Assembly: GCF_024462815.1 (NCBI RefSeq)
Contig: NZ_JANGCG010000009.1
Location: forward strand, 42,215 to 106,214
Direction: 5' to 3'
Length of the DNA: 64,000 nt
From: Gemmiger formicilis
GTDB taxonomy: Bacteria; Bacillota; Clostridia; Oscillospirales; Ruminococcaceae
Shown here: piece by piece, positions 15,196 through 24,157 of the stretch
Layout: each line of letters starts with the position of its first letter
How positions within the stretch are numbered: the first letter of the stretch is position 1
Translations under genes and position numbers: made by a program
Notes under the pieces: generated by a model
The model's database searches: none
The model's input: only the letters and a program-made list of their open reading frames with translations
Told to the model about the DNA's origin: nothing

Positions 15196-16422
15196 ATGGC
15201 AAACTTTAACTCCATTCCCGGCGGCATCTGTGCGCCGAAGGGATTTTCGGCGGCGGGCGTGCATTGCGGCATCCGCCATAACCATTCCAAGCTGGATTTA
15301 GCGCTGATTAAGGCGGACGTCCGCTGTGCGGGCGCGGGCTGCTACACCACCAACAAGGTCTACGGCGCACCCATCACGGTGGACCGTGAGCATCTGCAGG
15401 ACGGCTATGCACAGGCCATCGTTGTGAACAGCGGCAACGCCAACACCTGCGCCCCCAACGGCGTGCAGCTGGCCAAGGATACCTGCGAGATTGTGGCCAA
15501 GGAGCTGGGCATTTCCGCCGCGGATGTGCTGCCCTCCTCCACCGGCGTTATCGGGCAGGCCATGAGCATTGAGCCGTTCGCCAAGGGCATCCCGGAGGCT
15601 GCCGCCAAGCTGGCCGCCACCGAGGCCGGCAGCCATGATGCGGCTACCGCCATTATGACCACCGACACCCACCCGAAGGAGATTGCGCTGGAGTTCACCG
15701 TGGCTGGCAAGCCGGTGCGCATCGGCGCGATTGCCAAGGGCTCGGGCATGATTCACCCCAATATGGCCACGATGCTGCTCTTTATGACCACCGATGCCAA
15801 GGTGGCCCCTGCCGTGCTGCAGAAGGCGCTGTCCACCGTTGTGCCCGCAACCTTCAACCAGATTTCGGTCGATGGCGACACCTCCACCAATGACACTGTG
15901 CTGCTGCTGGCCTCCGGCCTGTCCGGTGCGGAAATCGCCGAGGGCACGCCCGACTATGACACCTTTGTGGCCGCGCTGACCGAGGTCGCCGAGCACCTGA
16001 GCCGTGAGCTGGCCGGTGACGGCGAGGGTGCCACCAAGCTGCTGGAATGCACCGTGACAGGCGCGCCTGATCTGGCGACCGCCCGCGCTGTGTCCAAGAG
16101 TGTGATTCACTCCACCCTGTTCAAGGCCGCCATGTTCGGCGCGGACGCCAACTGGGGCCGCGTGCTCTGCGCCATCGGCTACACGCCCGGCGATTTTGAC
16201 ATCAGCAAGACCAGCGTGCGCCTCAAGAGCAAGGCGGGCGAGGTCTTTGTCTGCGAGAACGCCGCCTACCACCCCTACAGCGAGGACGAGGCCGCTGTGG
16301 TGCTGAAGGAGGACGAGATTGATATTCTGGTCGACCTTGGCAGCGGAGACTACACCGCCAAGGCATGGGGCTGCGATTTGACCTATGACTATGTGAAGAT
16401 TAACGGGGACTACAGAACCTGA
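15196..16422 (+). CDS. argJ: Bifunctional glutamate N-acetyltransferase / ornithine acetyltransferase
   Basis: The 408-residue protein recycles the acetyl group from acetylornithine to glutamate. It is an Ntn-type precursor that cleaves itself before the catalytic Thr of the ATML motif (HPNMATMLLFM, about residue 191). With argJ present the pathway runs as the acetyl cycle, which fits the absence of argA and argE here. Whether it can also use acetyl-CoA cannot be read from sequence. Confidence 0.96.
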   Translation: MANFNSIPGGICAPKGFSAAGVHCGIRHNHSKLDLALIKADVRCAGAGCYTTNKVYGAPITVDREHLQDGYAQAIVVNSGNANTCAPNGVQLAKDTCEIVAKELGISAADVLPSSTGVIGQAMSIEPFAKGIPEAAAKLAATEAGSHDAATAIMTTDTHPKEIALEFTVAGKPVRIGAIAKGSGMIHPNMATMLLFMTTDAKVAPAVLQKALSTVVPATFNQISVDGDTSTNDTVLLLASGLSGAEIAEGTPDYDTFVAALTEVAEHLSRELAGDGEGATKLLECTVTGAPDLATARAVSKSVIHSTLFKAAMFGADANWGRVLCAIGYTPGDFDISKTSVRLKSKAGEVFVCENAAYHPYSEDEAAVVLKEDEIDILVDLGSGDYTAKAWGCDLTYDYVKINGDYRT

Positions 16423-16457
16423 AAAGGTGGCTGCGAGAAGGGAAAAGGAGCGCTGAT

Positions 16458-16649
16458 GTAAATAATAAATAAAAAATAAAAAATAATAAATGCGGAGCGC
16501 CGCCCGCGGCGGCGCGTTTGAAATGATGGCAGACGCCGATTGAGTGCGGGATAGTAAAAAATACATCCCGCTTGCCTGATTTTGTTTGCGACCACAGGGA
16601 GCAAAATCCACCAAATTTATTATTTATTATTTATTATTTTTTATTTGTA
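16458..16649. repeat. AT-rich inverted-repeat element 2 (argJ-argB)
   Basis: The outer arms are TAAATAATAAAT-type repeats (16458-16490) and the complementary ATTTATTATTT run (16615-16649). The inner part contains GCGCCGCCCGCGGCGGCGCG (about 16497-16516) and GTTTGCGACCACAGGGAGCA. Element 3 has nearly the same inner parts and arms, so the two are copies of one family. Confidence 0.7.
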
Positions 16650-16679
16650 AAGGCCTCCTGTATGGGGGAGTAACTGCAG

Positions 16680-17534
16680 ATGAAAAACGAACAGATGGCC
16701 CTGCTGTTCAGCGAGGCTACGCCATATATCCAGAAATACCACGGCAAAACGCTGGTGATTAAATACGGCGGCAATGCCATGGTCAACGATGAGTTGAAGC
16801 TGGCCGTTATGAACGATCTGGTCACGCTCACCCTGCTGGGGGTGCGCGTTGTGCTGGTGCACGGCGGCGGGCCTGCCATCAATGCCATGCTCAAGCGGGT
16901 GGGCAAGGAGTCCAAATTTGTCAACGGCCTGCGCTACACCGACGAGGAGACGATGGGCATTGTCCAGCAGGTGCTGGCCGGGCAGGTCAACAAAGACCTT
17001 GTGGCCCTGCTGAAGGGCCGCGGCGTCGGCCTGTGCGGCATGGACGGCCATATGATTATGTGCAAGCGCAAGAGCGATGTGGATTTGGGCTATGTCGGCG
17101 AGATTGAAAAGGTCAACACCACGCTGATTGACCACCTGCTGACCGATAGCTTCATCCCGGTTATTGCCACGGTGGGCATGGATGACAACGGCGTGCCCTA
17201 CAACATCAATGCCGACACCGCCGCCGCCGAGATTGCGATTGCCCTCCATGCGGAAAAGCTCGTCAGTATGACGGATATTGTAGGCTTGCTCTACAATAAG
17301 GACGATGAATCGACGCTGATTCCCGAGGTTGAGGTCTCCGAGATTGAGGGCTACAAGGCCGCGGGCGTCATTGCGGGCGGTATGCTGCCCAAAATTGAGG
17401 GCATGGCCGACGCGATTTACAAGGGCGTACATGAGGCGGTCATCATTGACGGCCGCGTGCCGCACTCGATTCTGCTGGAAATGTTCAGTGACCGCGGCGC
17501 CGGTACGATGTTCTATAGAAGAGGGAACCGGTGA
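16680..17534 (+). CDS. argB: Acetylglutamate kinase
   Basis: The 284-residue amino-acid kinase phosphorylates N-acetylglutamate. Motifs include the nucleotide-binding IKYGGNAM near 24 and VLVHGGGPAIN near 60. It carries the residues associated with hexameric, arginine-inhibited enzymes only in part, so feedback control is uncertain. A GGGGGAG site lies before the ATG. Confidence 0.96.
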   Translation: MKNEQMALLFSEATPYIQKYHGKTLVIKYGGNAMVNDELKLAVMNDLVTLTLLGVRVVLVHGGGPAINAMLKRVGKESKFVNGLRYTDEETMGIVQQVLAGQVNKDLVALLKGRGVGLCGMDGHMIMCKRKSDVDLGYVGEIEKVNTTLIDHLLTDSFIPVIATVGMDDNGVPYNINADTAAAEIAIALHAEKLVSMTDIVGLLYNKDDESTLIPEVEVSEIEGYKAAGVIAGGMLPKIEGMADAIYKGVHEAVIIDGRVPHSILLEMFSDRGAGTMFYRRGNR

Positions 17535-17537
17535 AAG

Positions 17538-17733
17538 AGAAATAAGAAATAAGAAATAATAAATAATAAATCAGGTGCGCCGCCCGCGGCGGCGCGTTTG
17601 AAATAGCGGCAGACTTGTTTTGAAATGGCGGTGAAAAAGCACTGTGCGGCATCCCGTTCCTGCTTTTTGTTTGCGACCGCAGGGAGCAAACTCCACCAAA
17701 TTTATTATTTATTATTTATTCTTTATTATTTAT
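17538..17733. repeat. AT-rich inverted-repeat element 3 (argB-argD)
   Basis: This is the second close copy of element 2, with AAATAAGAAATAATAAAT arms on the left (17538-17571), TTTATTATTT arms on the right (17698-17733), and the same GC palindrome and GTTTGCGACC segment inside. It nearly fills the argB-argD gap. Confidence 0.7.
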
Positions 17734-17762
17734 AAAAAAGGCAAAAAAAGAGGCGGCAGCTT

Positions 17763-18944
17763 ATGAATACTGAAAAGGTTATCACCCGCGACAATGAAAA
17801 TATCCTGCATACCTATGGCCGCAGCCAGATTGTGCTGGCAGAGGGCCACGGTATGACGGCCAAGGATGCCGACGGTAAGACGTATCTGGATTTCACCTCC
17901 GGCATCGGCGTCAACTCTCTGGGCTACTGCCACCCCGCGTGGGTCAAGGCCGTGGCGGAGCAGGCGGCCACGCTGCAGCACACCTCCAACCTGTACTACA
18001 CCGCCCCGGACGGCAAGCTGGCCAAAAAGCTCTGCCGCCGCACCGGGCTGGACGCGGTTTTCTTCGGCAATTCCGGCGCCGAGGCCAACGAGGGTGCCAT
18101 CAAGTGCGCCCGCAAATACAGCGTGGACACCTACGGCGAGAACCGCAACAAGGTCATCACGCTGGTCAACTCCTTCCATGGCCGCACGCTGGCAACCCTG
18201 ACCGCCACCGGGCAGGATGTGTTCCACCATGACTTCGGCCCCTTCCCGGAGCATTTCGACTATGTCCCGGCGGGGGACTTCGCCGCGCTGGAAAAGGCCG
18301 CCGACGAAACCGCCTGCGCCGTTATGATGGAGCTTGTGCAGGGCGAGGGCGGCGTTGTGGCGCTGGACGCCGACTACGTGGCCAAGGTCGCGGCGCTCTG
18401 CAAGAAAAAGGACATTCTGCTGATTGTGGACGAGGTGCAGACCGGCGTGGGCCGCACCGGGCGTTTTCTGGCGTGTGAGCACTTTGACCTGCACCCGGAC
18501 ATCGTCACGCTGGCCAAGGGTCTGGGCGGCGGCCTGCCCATCGGCGCGGTGGTTATGAGCAAAAAGGTGGCCGACCATATGGGCCCCGGCTCCCACGGCT
18601 CGACCTTCGGCGGCAACCCGGTCTGCTGTGCCGGTGCGCTGGCCGTGCTGGACACGATGGACGAGGACTTCCTTGCCAACGTCAACGAGCGCGCCGTCCA
18701 GCTGCGCGCAGGGCTGGTAAAGCTCCCCCACGTGCAGGAGGTCAGCGGTCTGGGCCTGATGGTGGGCATCGCCTTTGACGAGGGCATCAAGGCTGCGGAT
18801 GTCCGCGCTGCCTGCGAGAAGGAGGGCCTGTTGGTGCTGACCGCCAAGACCCGCCTGCGTCTGCTGCCGCCGCTGATTCTGACGCCCGCCGATGTGGACA
18901 CGGCGCTGGAAACCCTGCGCAAGGTGCTGGAGAGCTGCGTATGA
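17763..18944 (+). CDS. argD: Acetylornithine aminotransferase
   Basis: This 393-residue class III PLP aminotransferase converts N-acetylglutamate semialdehyde to acetylornithine. The PLP lysine lies in TLAKGLGGGLPIGA (about 252), preceded by LLIVDEVQTGVGRTG. Some relatives also act on succinyl-diaminopimelate. The stop overlaps the argF start by 4 bp (ATGA), so these two are translationally coupled. Confidence 0.95.
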   Translation: MNTEKVITRDNENILHTYGRSQIVLAEGHGMTAKDADGKTYLDFTSGIGVNSLGYCHPAWVKAVAEQAATLQHTSNLYYTAPDGKLAKKLCRRTGLDAVFFGNSGAEANEGAIKCARKYSVDTYGENRNKVITLVNSFHGRTLATLTATGQDVFHHDFGPFPEHFDYVPAGDFAALEKAADETACAVMMELVQGEGGVVALDADYVAKVAALCKKKDILLIVDEVQTGVGRTGRFLACEHFDLHPDIVTLAKGLGGGLPIGAVVMSKKVADHMGPGSHGSTFGGNPVCCAGALAVLDTMDEDFLANVNERAVQLRAGLVKLPHVQEVSGLGLMVGIAFDEGIKAADVRAACEKEGLLVLTAKTRLRLLPPLILTPADVDTALETLRKVLESCV

Positions 18945-19852
18945 AACATCTGTTGAAGCTGGGCGGTCTGACGCCCGAGGAAATTCTGCACATTCTGGAT
19001 GTGGCCGATGACTATAAGCGGCTGCACAAGGACGGCATTGACCCCAAGGATTTGCAGGGCAAGGCGGTGGCGCTGGTCTTTGCCAAAAACTCCACCCGCA
19101 CCCGCACCAGCCTGGAGGTGGGCATCTACCAGATGGGCGGCTTGGGCACCTACCTGAGCGCCAACGATCTGCAGACCGCCCGCGGCGAGCCTGTGCAGGA
19201 CACGGCCCGCGTGCTGGGGCGCTACTATAACGCGATTGTCTGCCGCACCTACAAGCAGACTACACTGGACGAACTGGCAAAATACAGCGGTATACCGGTA
19301 ATTTCTGGTATGACGGACTACGCCCACCCGCTGCAGGTGCTGACCGATCTGATGACCGTGCGCGAGCGCAAGGGTACGCTGGAAGGCCTGCGGGCCGGGT
19401 TCATCGGCGATGGGTACAATATGGCCAACAGCGTGATTGTGGGCTGTCTGGCCGTGGGCATGACGGTGACGGTGGCCTGCCCGCCGCATTACCGCCCCGC
19501 CGCCGATGTGCTGATGCTGGCGCAACGGTACGGCGATAAGTTTACGCTGACCACCGACCCCGATGAGGCGGCCCGCGGCGCGGATGTGCTCTTCACCGAT
19601 GTGTGGGTCAGTATGGGCATGGAGCGCGAGGCCGAGCAGCGCCGCCGGGATTTCACCGGCTTTACGCTGGACGCGGCCCGCATGGCGCTGGCCAAGCCGG
19701 ACTGTATGGTGCAGCATCCTTTGCCTGCCCACCGCGGCGAGGAAATCGCCCCCGATGTGCTGGAGGCCCACGCCGACGAAATCTTTGACGAGGCCGAGAA
19801 CCGCATTTACATCGAAAAAGCCGTGCTGGCCATTTTGCTGGCAGGGAAATAA
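18941..19852 (+). CDS. argF: Ornithine carbamoyltransferase
   Basis: The 303-residue enzyme joins carbamoyl phosphate and ornithine to make citrulline. The carbamoyl-phosphate loop STRTRTS (about 51) and HPLQ (about 129) are intact, and the SMG loop that distinguishes OTCases is present (WVSMGME). The usual ornithine-binding HCLP motif reads HPLPAHRGEE (about 259), so the Cys is Pro as in aspartate-type carbamoyltransferases. The pathway context and SMG loop still support ornithine as substrate. A strong terminator follows. Confidence 0.9.
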   Translation: MKHLLKLGGLTPEEILHILDVADDYKRLHKDGIDPKDLQGKAVALVFAKNSTRTRTSLEVGIYQMGGLGTYLSANDLQTARGEPVQDTARVLGRYYNAIVCRTYKQTTLDELAKYSGIPVISGMTDYAHPLQVLTDLMTVRERKGTLEGLRAGFIGDGYNMANSVIVGCLAVGMTVTVACPPHYRPAADVLMLAQRYGDKFTLTTDPDEAARGADVLFTDVWVSMGMEREAEQRRRDFTGFTLDAARMALAKPDCMVQHPLPAHRGEEIAPDVLEAHADEIFDEAENRIYIEKAVLAILLAGK

Positions 19853-19863
19853 TTGCGGCTTGT

Positions 19864-19889
19864 GGCAGGGCACACGCCCTGCCTTTTTT
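19864..19889 (+). terminator. Terminator of the arginine operon
   Basis: GGCAGGG pairs with CCCTGCC around a short loop, followed by TTTTTT, 12 bp after argF. Confidence 0.85.
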
Positions 19890-19944
19890 GTGCAGCTTGA
19901 CGCGTGTGGTATACTGGTTGTATCACTGCCCTTGAGGTGCACTT

Positions 19945-20586
19945 ATGCAAAAAACAACCCTGCAGCAAAAAATCCGCGGTGCGCTGCGCCGCTTTACGGC
20001 AAAGCGCATAGCCCTTATTTTGCTGGGAACCGCCATTCTTTCCTTCGGCATCCACAATATCCACCAGCGCACCGCCATCACCGAGGGCGGCATCATCGGG
20101 CTGGTGCTGCTCATCAACCACTGGCTCGGCGTTCCGGCATCGGTGGCCTCGCCCCTGCTGGACGCGGCCAGCTATGCGCTGGCGTTCCGGTTCCTGGGGT
20201 GGGATTTCCTGCTCTCGGCCGGGCTGGCCAGCGTCAGTCTGGCGGGCTTCTACCGCCTGTGGGAGTGCCTGCCCCCGATGCTGCCCGACCTGACGGCGTA
20301 CCCGCTGGCGGCGGCGCTGCTGGGCGGCGTTTTTGTCGGTGTGGGCGTGGGGCTCATCGTCCGGCAGGGCGGCTCCAGCGGCGGCGATGATGCGCTGGCG
20401 CTGGTCATCCACAAGCTGACCGGGTGGCGGCTCTCCCGCGCCTATCTTTTCACGGATTTAACGGTGCTTTTTGCCTCGCTGTCCTACATTCCGTTCCGGC
20501 GCATTGCCTTCTCGCTCGTCACGGTCACGGTGTCCTCACTGCTGATTGACGCGATAAAGGAGTGGAACGGCGGCGGGGGAGGCTGA
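19945..20586 (+). CDS. YitT-family membrane protein (no DUF2179 domain)
   Basis: The 213-residue protein has about five to six hydrophobic segments and the YitT repeats TEGGIIGLVLL and GLIVRQGGSSGGDDALALV. Typical YitT proteins carry a C-terminal DUF2179 domain that is absent here, so this is the membrane domain only. The function of the family is not established. Its GC content matches neighbours. Confidence 0.75.
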   Translation: MQKTTLQQKIRGALRRFTAKRIALILLGTAILSFGIHNIHQRTAITEGGIIGLVLLINHWLGVPASVASPLLDAASYALAFRFLGWDFLLSAGLASVSLAGFYRLWECLPPMLPDLTAYPLAAALLGGVFVGVGVGLIVRQGGSSGGDDALALVIHKLTGWRLSRAYLFTDLTVLFASLSYIPFRRIAFSLVTVTVSSLLIDAIKEWNGGGGG

Positions 20587-20609
20587 CCTGTGCGAGGGTG
20601 CCTGCGGAT

Positions 20610-20646
20610 AACCGGCGGGCCGATGCGAGCATCGGCCCCTACAGAG
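20610..20646. repeat. Short GC-rich palindrome (CGATG..CATCG type)
   Basis: GGGCCGATGCGAGCATCGGCCC pairs with itself and is followed by TACAG. It resembles the end of the GTAGGGGC..GCCCCTAC family seen at 12614 and 28923. Confidence 0.4.
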
Positions 20647-20767
20647 CAGTGGCTTTGGAAAAATGTAAAAACATCTGTGAAAACCGTGCGCTATGCTTGT
20701 ACTTGGCGGCAATTTGCAGTATAATACTCTATGTATTGTTGCAACGCACCCAATGGAGGTTTACGAT

Positions 20768-21391
20768 ATGAAGCTATCCCGCAAGCTCGCGGCGCTGGCC
20801 ATGGCCGTGCTGCTGGCAGTTTCCCTGACCGCCTGCTCCCCGAAGCAGGTCGCGCAAGATTTGGTTGTCAATCTGGTTCACAAGCTGGGTCTGGTGGAGG
20901 AATCGGACGATGACGAGACCGACACCATCACCAAGGCTGCGCCTGGCGGCAGTGTGGAGTTCCCGGCGGATATGGACACCGAGGCGGCCCGCGTGGTCAG
21001 CTACCCGGAGGACGGCACCCTGTATGTCTCCTTCAACGGCATTGCCAACCGTTCCACCGAGTATTTTGTGGCGGGCGGCGACAGCATGACCGTGACCGGC
21101 TACGCCACCACCGAGGCCAGCAGTGAACGGTATATGTACTTCAAGATTGCGTTCTGGGAGCTGTCTGACGATAAGACGATGACCAGCTACGTGCCCGGCT
21201 CCACCATTTACTACTATGCCGACGGCAGCGCGTCCCAGTATACCGTGACGGGGCTGACGGCGGGCAAGCAGTACAAAATCACCATCAGCTACGACAACGG
21301 CAACAAATACTACGTTACCGGCGGACTGAAGGTGGAAGGTCTGGGCAGCGCCGAGCTGAACACCTACGGCGACGATACTGCAAACAGCTGA
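20768..21391 (+). CDS. Lipoprotein of unknown function
   Basis: ATG 20768 follows TGGAGG. The 207-residue product has a lipoprotein signal peptide with lipobox LTAC (Cys about 21). A short acidic linker (EESDDDETDT) leads to a beta-rich domain with an Ig/fibronectin-like feel (AGKQYKITISYDNG). No catalytic motif is visible. It is probably an extracytoplasmic binding or structural lipoprotein. It has its own terminator. Confidence 0.65.
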   Translation: MKLSRKLAALAMAVLLAVSLTACSPKQVAQDLVVNLVHKLGLVEESDDDETDTITKAAPGGSVEFPADMDTEAARVVSYPEDGTLYVSFNGIANRSTEYFVAGGDSMTVTGYATTEASSERYMYFKIAFWELSDDKTMTSYVPGSTIYYYADGSASQYTVTGLTAGKQYKITISYDNGNKYYVTGGLKVEGLGSAELNTYGDDTANS

Positions 21392-21406
21392 TAAAAAGGC
21401 AAAGAT

Positions 21407-21442
21407 GCCGCCCGCGCCGCAAAATGGCCGGGCGGCTTTTTT
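21407..21442 (+). terminator. Terminator after lipoprotein gene
   Basis: GCCGCCCG (21407-21414) pairs with CGGGCGGC (21429-21436), followed by six T. Confidence 0.85.
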
Positions 21443-21467
21443 GGTAACGTAAGGGGAATAGGAAAGT

Positions 21468-22376
21468 ATGGACAAAAAACAGATGCGCAACACACTGCTG
21501 CTGGTCGGCGCGGCCTTTATCTGGGGCACGGCCTTTGTGGCGCAGAGCGTGGGCAGCGGCTACGTGGGGCCGTATACCTTTCTGGCAAGCCGCAGCTGGC
21601 TGGCCTGCGTTTTTCTGCTGGGGCTTATGGCGGTGCTGCGCAAAATGGGCAAAACCAACAGCGCGGCGCAGGGCTTCTGGCAGAACAAGCCGGTGCTGAT
21701 TAAAGGCGGTATCTGCTGCGGTGTGGCGCTGTTTGCGGCGTCCGCGGCGCAGCAGATGGGCATTGGCACCACCAGCACGGCCAAGGCCGGTTTTATGACG
21801 GCGCTGTATGTGGTGCTGGTGCCGGTGGCGGGGATTTTCCTCGGCAGCCGTCCCGGCGTCAAGCTGTGGTGCTGCGTGGCGGCCAGCGTGGTGGGGCTGT
21901 ATCTGCTCTGCCTGGCGGGGCGCGATACCCTGAGCCTGACCGGCGGCGAGTGGCAGTTGCTGCTCTGCGCCTTTTTGTTCACGGCGCAGATTCTGCTGGT
22001 GAACCACTTCAGCCCCAAGCTGGACGGCATCCAGATGAGCTTTGCGCAGTTCTTTGTGGTGGCGGTGCTCTCCACCGTGTTTATGTTCGTGTTCGAGACG
22101 CCGACCCTTGCCCAGCTGCGCGGCGCGGCGGTGTCCATTGCCTACTGCGGCATTATGTCCAGCGGCGTGGCGTACACGCTGCAGATTGTCGGCCAGAAGG
22201 CCCTTGACCCGACCATCGCCAGCCTGGCCATGTGCCTGGAAAGCGTGTTCAGTGCGCTGGCCGGGTGGCTGATTCTGGGCGAAACGCTGAGCGCCACCGA
22301 GCTGTGCGGCTGCGGACTGATGTTTGCCGCCATTGTGGCAAGCCAGCTGCCCGAGAAGAAGCGTGACCGCACCTGA
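21468..22376 (+). CDS. EamA/DMT-family transporter
   Basis: The 302-residue protein has ten predicted membrane segments as two EamA repeats, with WGTAFVAQS near the N-terminus and the second repeat's GVAYTLQIVGQKALDPTIASL. Members export amino acids or other small metabolites. The substrate is not deducible. It lies 29 bp before an ABC exporter pair and may be co-transcribed. Confidence 0.85.
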   Translation: MDKKQMRNTLLLVGAAFIWGTAFVAQSVGSGYVGPYTFLASRSWLACVFLLGLMAVLRKMGKTNSAAQGFWQNKPVLIKGGICCGVALFAASAAQQMGIGTTSTAKAGFMTALYVVLVPVAGIFLGSRPGVKLWCCVAASVVGLYLLCLAGRDTLSLTGGEWQLLLCAFLFTAQILLVNHFSPKLDGIQMSFAQFFVVAVLSTVFMFVFETPTLAQLRGAAVSIAYCGIMSSGVAYTLQIVGQKALDPTIASLAMCLESVFSALAGWLILGETLSATELCGCGLMFAAIVASQLPEKKRDRT

Positions 22377-22405
22377 CCCCTACCCTATATAAAAGGAAGT
22401 GCCCT

Positions 22406-24157
22406 ATGCAAGACCTGCGCATGATTTTCCGCTACGGAAAGCCGTACCGACGCGACTGCTTCGCGGCGGTGGGGCTGGTCTTTATCGAATGTGTCTTTGA
22501 AATGATTATCCCCATGCTGATGTCCACGCTGGTGGACGAGGGTGTGCCGGGCCATAATATGGCGGTTATCATGCGGCAGGGCGGGCTGATGATTCTTTGC
22601 GCGGCGCTCTCGCTGGTGACCGGGCAGCTATATGCCCGGTACGCGGCGCGGTTCTCCAATGGTTTTGCGGCTGAGCTGCGCACAGCCGAGTACGCCGCCG
22701 TGCAGCGGTTTGACTTTGCCAACCTTGACCGCTTCTCAGATGCATCGCTTGTCACACGTATGACCACCGATGTGACCGTTATGCTCAACGCGGTCAACTC
22801 CGGCCTGCGGCCGCTGGTGCGCAGCCCGGTTATGCTTTTTATGGGGCTGGGCATGGCCTGCCTGCTCAGCCCGCGGCTGACGGTGGTTTTCCTTGTCACA
22901 ACGCCGATTCTGGCGGCCGTGCTGGCGTGGATTGTCACGCGGGTCGGCCCGCTGTACGGGCGGCAGCAGGGGGCGGTGGACCACCTGAACGGCCGTATTC
23001 AGGAATCGCTGACCGCCATCCGCGCCATCAAGGCGTTTGTGCGCGGTGACTACGAGAACGAGCAGTTTGACGCCGTCAACACCGAGCTGAGCGATGCCTC
23101 GACCGAGACCTTCCGCTTTGCGGTGCTCAATCTTCCGGCGTTCCAGACCGTTATGTACACGGCGATTGTCTGCATCCTCTGGTTTGGCGGCAACTTCATC
23201 CTGACCGGGGATATGACGGTCGGCCAGCTCACGGCGTTCCTCAGCTATGTGCTGCAGGTGCTAAACTCGGTGATGATGTTCTCCGGCGTGTTTCTGCAGA
23301 TGTCGCGTTCGCTGGCCAGCGCCCGCCGCATCCGCGAGGTGCTGACCGAAAAGCCTGACCTTGCCAACGCCGCCGCACCCGAGACGGTGGTTGCCAGTGG
23401 CCAGCTGGATTTTGAGAACGTCAGCTTCAAATACAACGCGGCAGCGGAGAAAAGTGCGCTGTCTGACATTACGCTCCACATCCCCGCGGGCGCAACGGTG
23501 GGCATTATCGGCGGCACAGGTGCGGCCAAAACCACGCTGGTGCAGCTGATTCCCCGCCTTTACGATGCCACTGCCGGTACGGTCATGGTCGGCGGGCGCG
23601 ATGTGCGCGACTATGACCTGACGGCCCTGCGCGACGCGGTGGGCATTGTGCTGCAGAAGAACCTGCTGTTCACCGGCACCATCCGGGAAAACCTGCAATG
23701 GGGCAACCCGGACGCCACGAACGAGGAGCTGTGGGCCGCCTGCCGCGCCGCCCATGCGGATGAGTTTTTGCAGCGGATGCCGCAGGGGCTGGACACTGAT
23801 TTGGGCCAGGGCGGCTGCAATGTCTCCGGCGGGCAGAAACAGCGGCTCTGCATTGCGCGCACGCTGCTCAAGCACCCCAAGGTGCTGATTTTTGACGATT
23901 CGACCAGCGCGGTGGACACCGCCACCGAGTCCGGCATCCGCCACGCGCTGGCGGAGCTGACCGACGTGACCAAGCTGATTATTGCGCAGCGCATCTCTTC
24001 TGTGCAGTCGGCAGACCTGATTGTCATATTGGAGGACGGGCGGCTGCACGCCGTGGGCACCCACGCCGAGTTGCTTGCAAAGGATACGATTTATCAGGAA
24101 ATTTACAATTCCCAGATGAAAGGAGACGGCGCAGATGGCGAAGGCATACGGCGGTAA
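22406..24157 (+). CDS. ABC exporter half, degenerate-site subunit
   Basis: The 583-residue half-transporter has an N-terminal six-TM domain and a C-terminal nucleotide-binding domain. The Walker A motif is GGTGAAKTT (about 369-377), with Ala replacing the last Gly before Lys. Walker B reads LIFDDST (about 493-499), with Asp in place of the catalytic Glu. The signature VSGGQ is intact. This is the pattern of the non-catalytic partner in heterodimeric exporters of the BmrC/TM287 type. It overlaps the partner gene by 23 bp. Substrates of this group are drugs, lipids or peptides. Confidence 0.85.
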   Translation: MQDLRMIFRYGKPYRRDCFAAVGLVFIECVFEMIIPMLMSTLVDEGVPGHNMAVIMRQGGLMILCAALSLVTGQLYARYAARFSNGFAAELRTAEYAAVQRFDFANLDRFSDASLVTRMTTDVTVMLNAVNSGLRPLVRSPVMLFMGLGMACLLSPRLTVVFLVTTPILAAVLAWIVTRVGPLYGRQQGAVDHLNGRIQESLTAIRAIKAFVRGDYENEQFDAVNTELSDASTETFRFAVLNLPAFQTVMYTAIVCILWFGGNFILTGDMTVGQLTAFLSYVLQVLNSVMMFSGVFLQMSRSLASARRIREVLTEKPDLANAAAPETVVASGQLDFENVSFKYNAAAEKSALSDITLHIPAGATVGIIGGTGAAKTTLVQLIPRLYDATAGTVMVGGRDVRDYDLTALRDAVGIVLQKNLLFTGTIRENLQWGNPDATNEELWAACRAAHADEFLQRMPQGLDTDLGQGGCNVSGGQKQRLCIARTLLKHPKVLIFDDSTSAVDTATESGIRHALAELTDVTKLIIAQRISSVQSADLIVILEDGRLHAVGTHAELLAKDTIYQEIYNSQMKGDGADGEGIRR

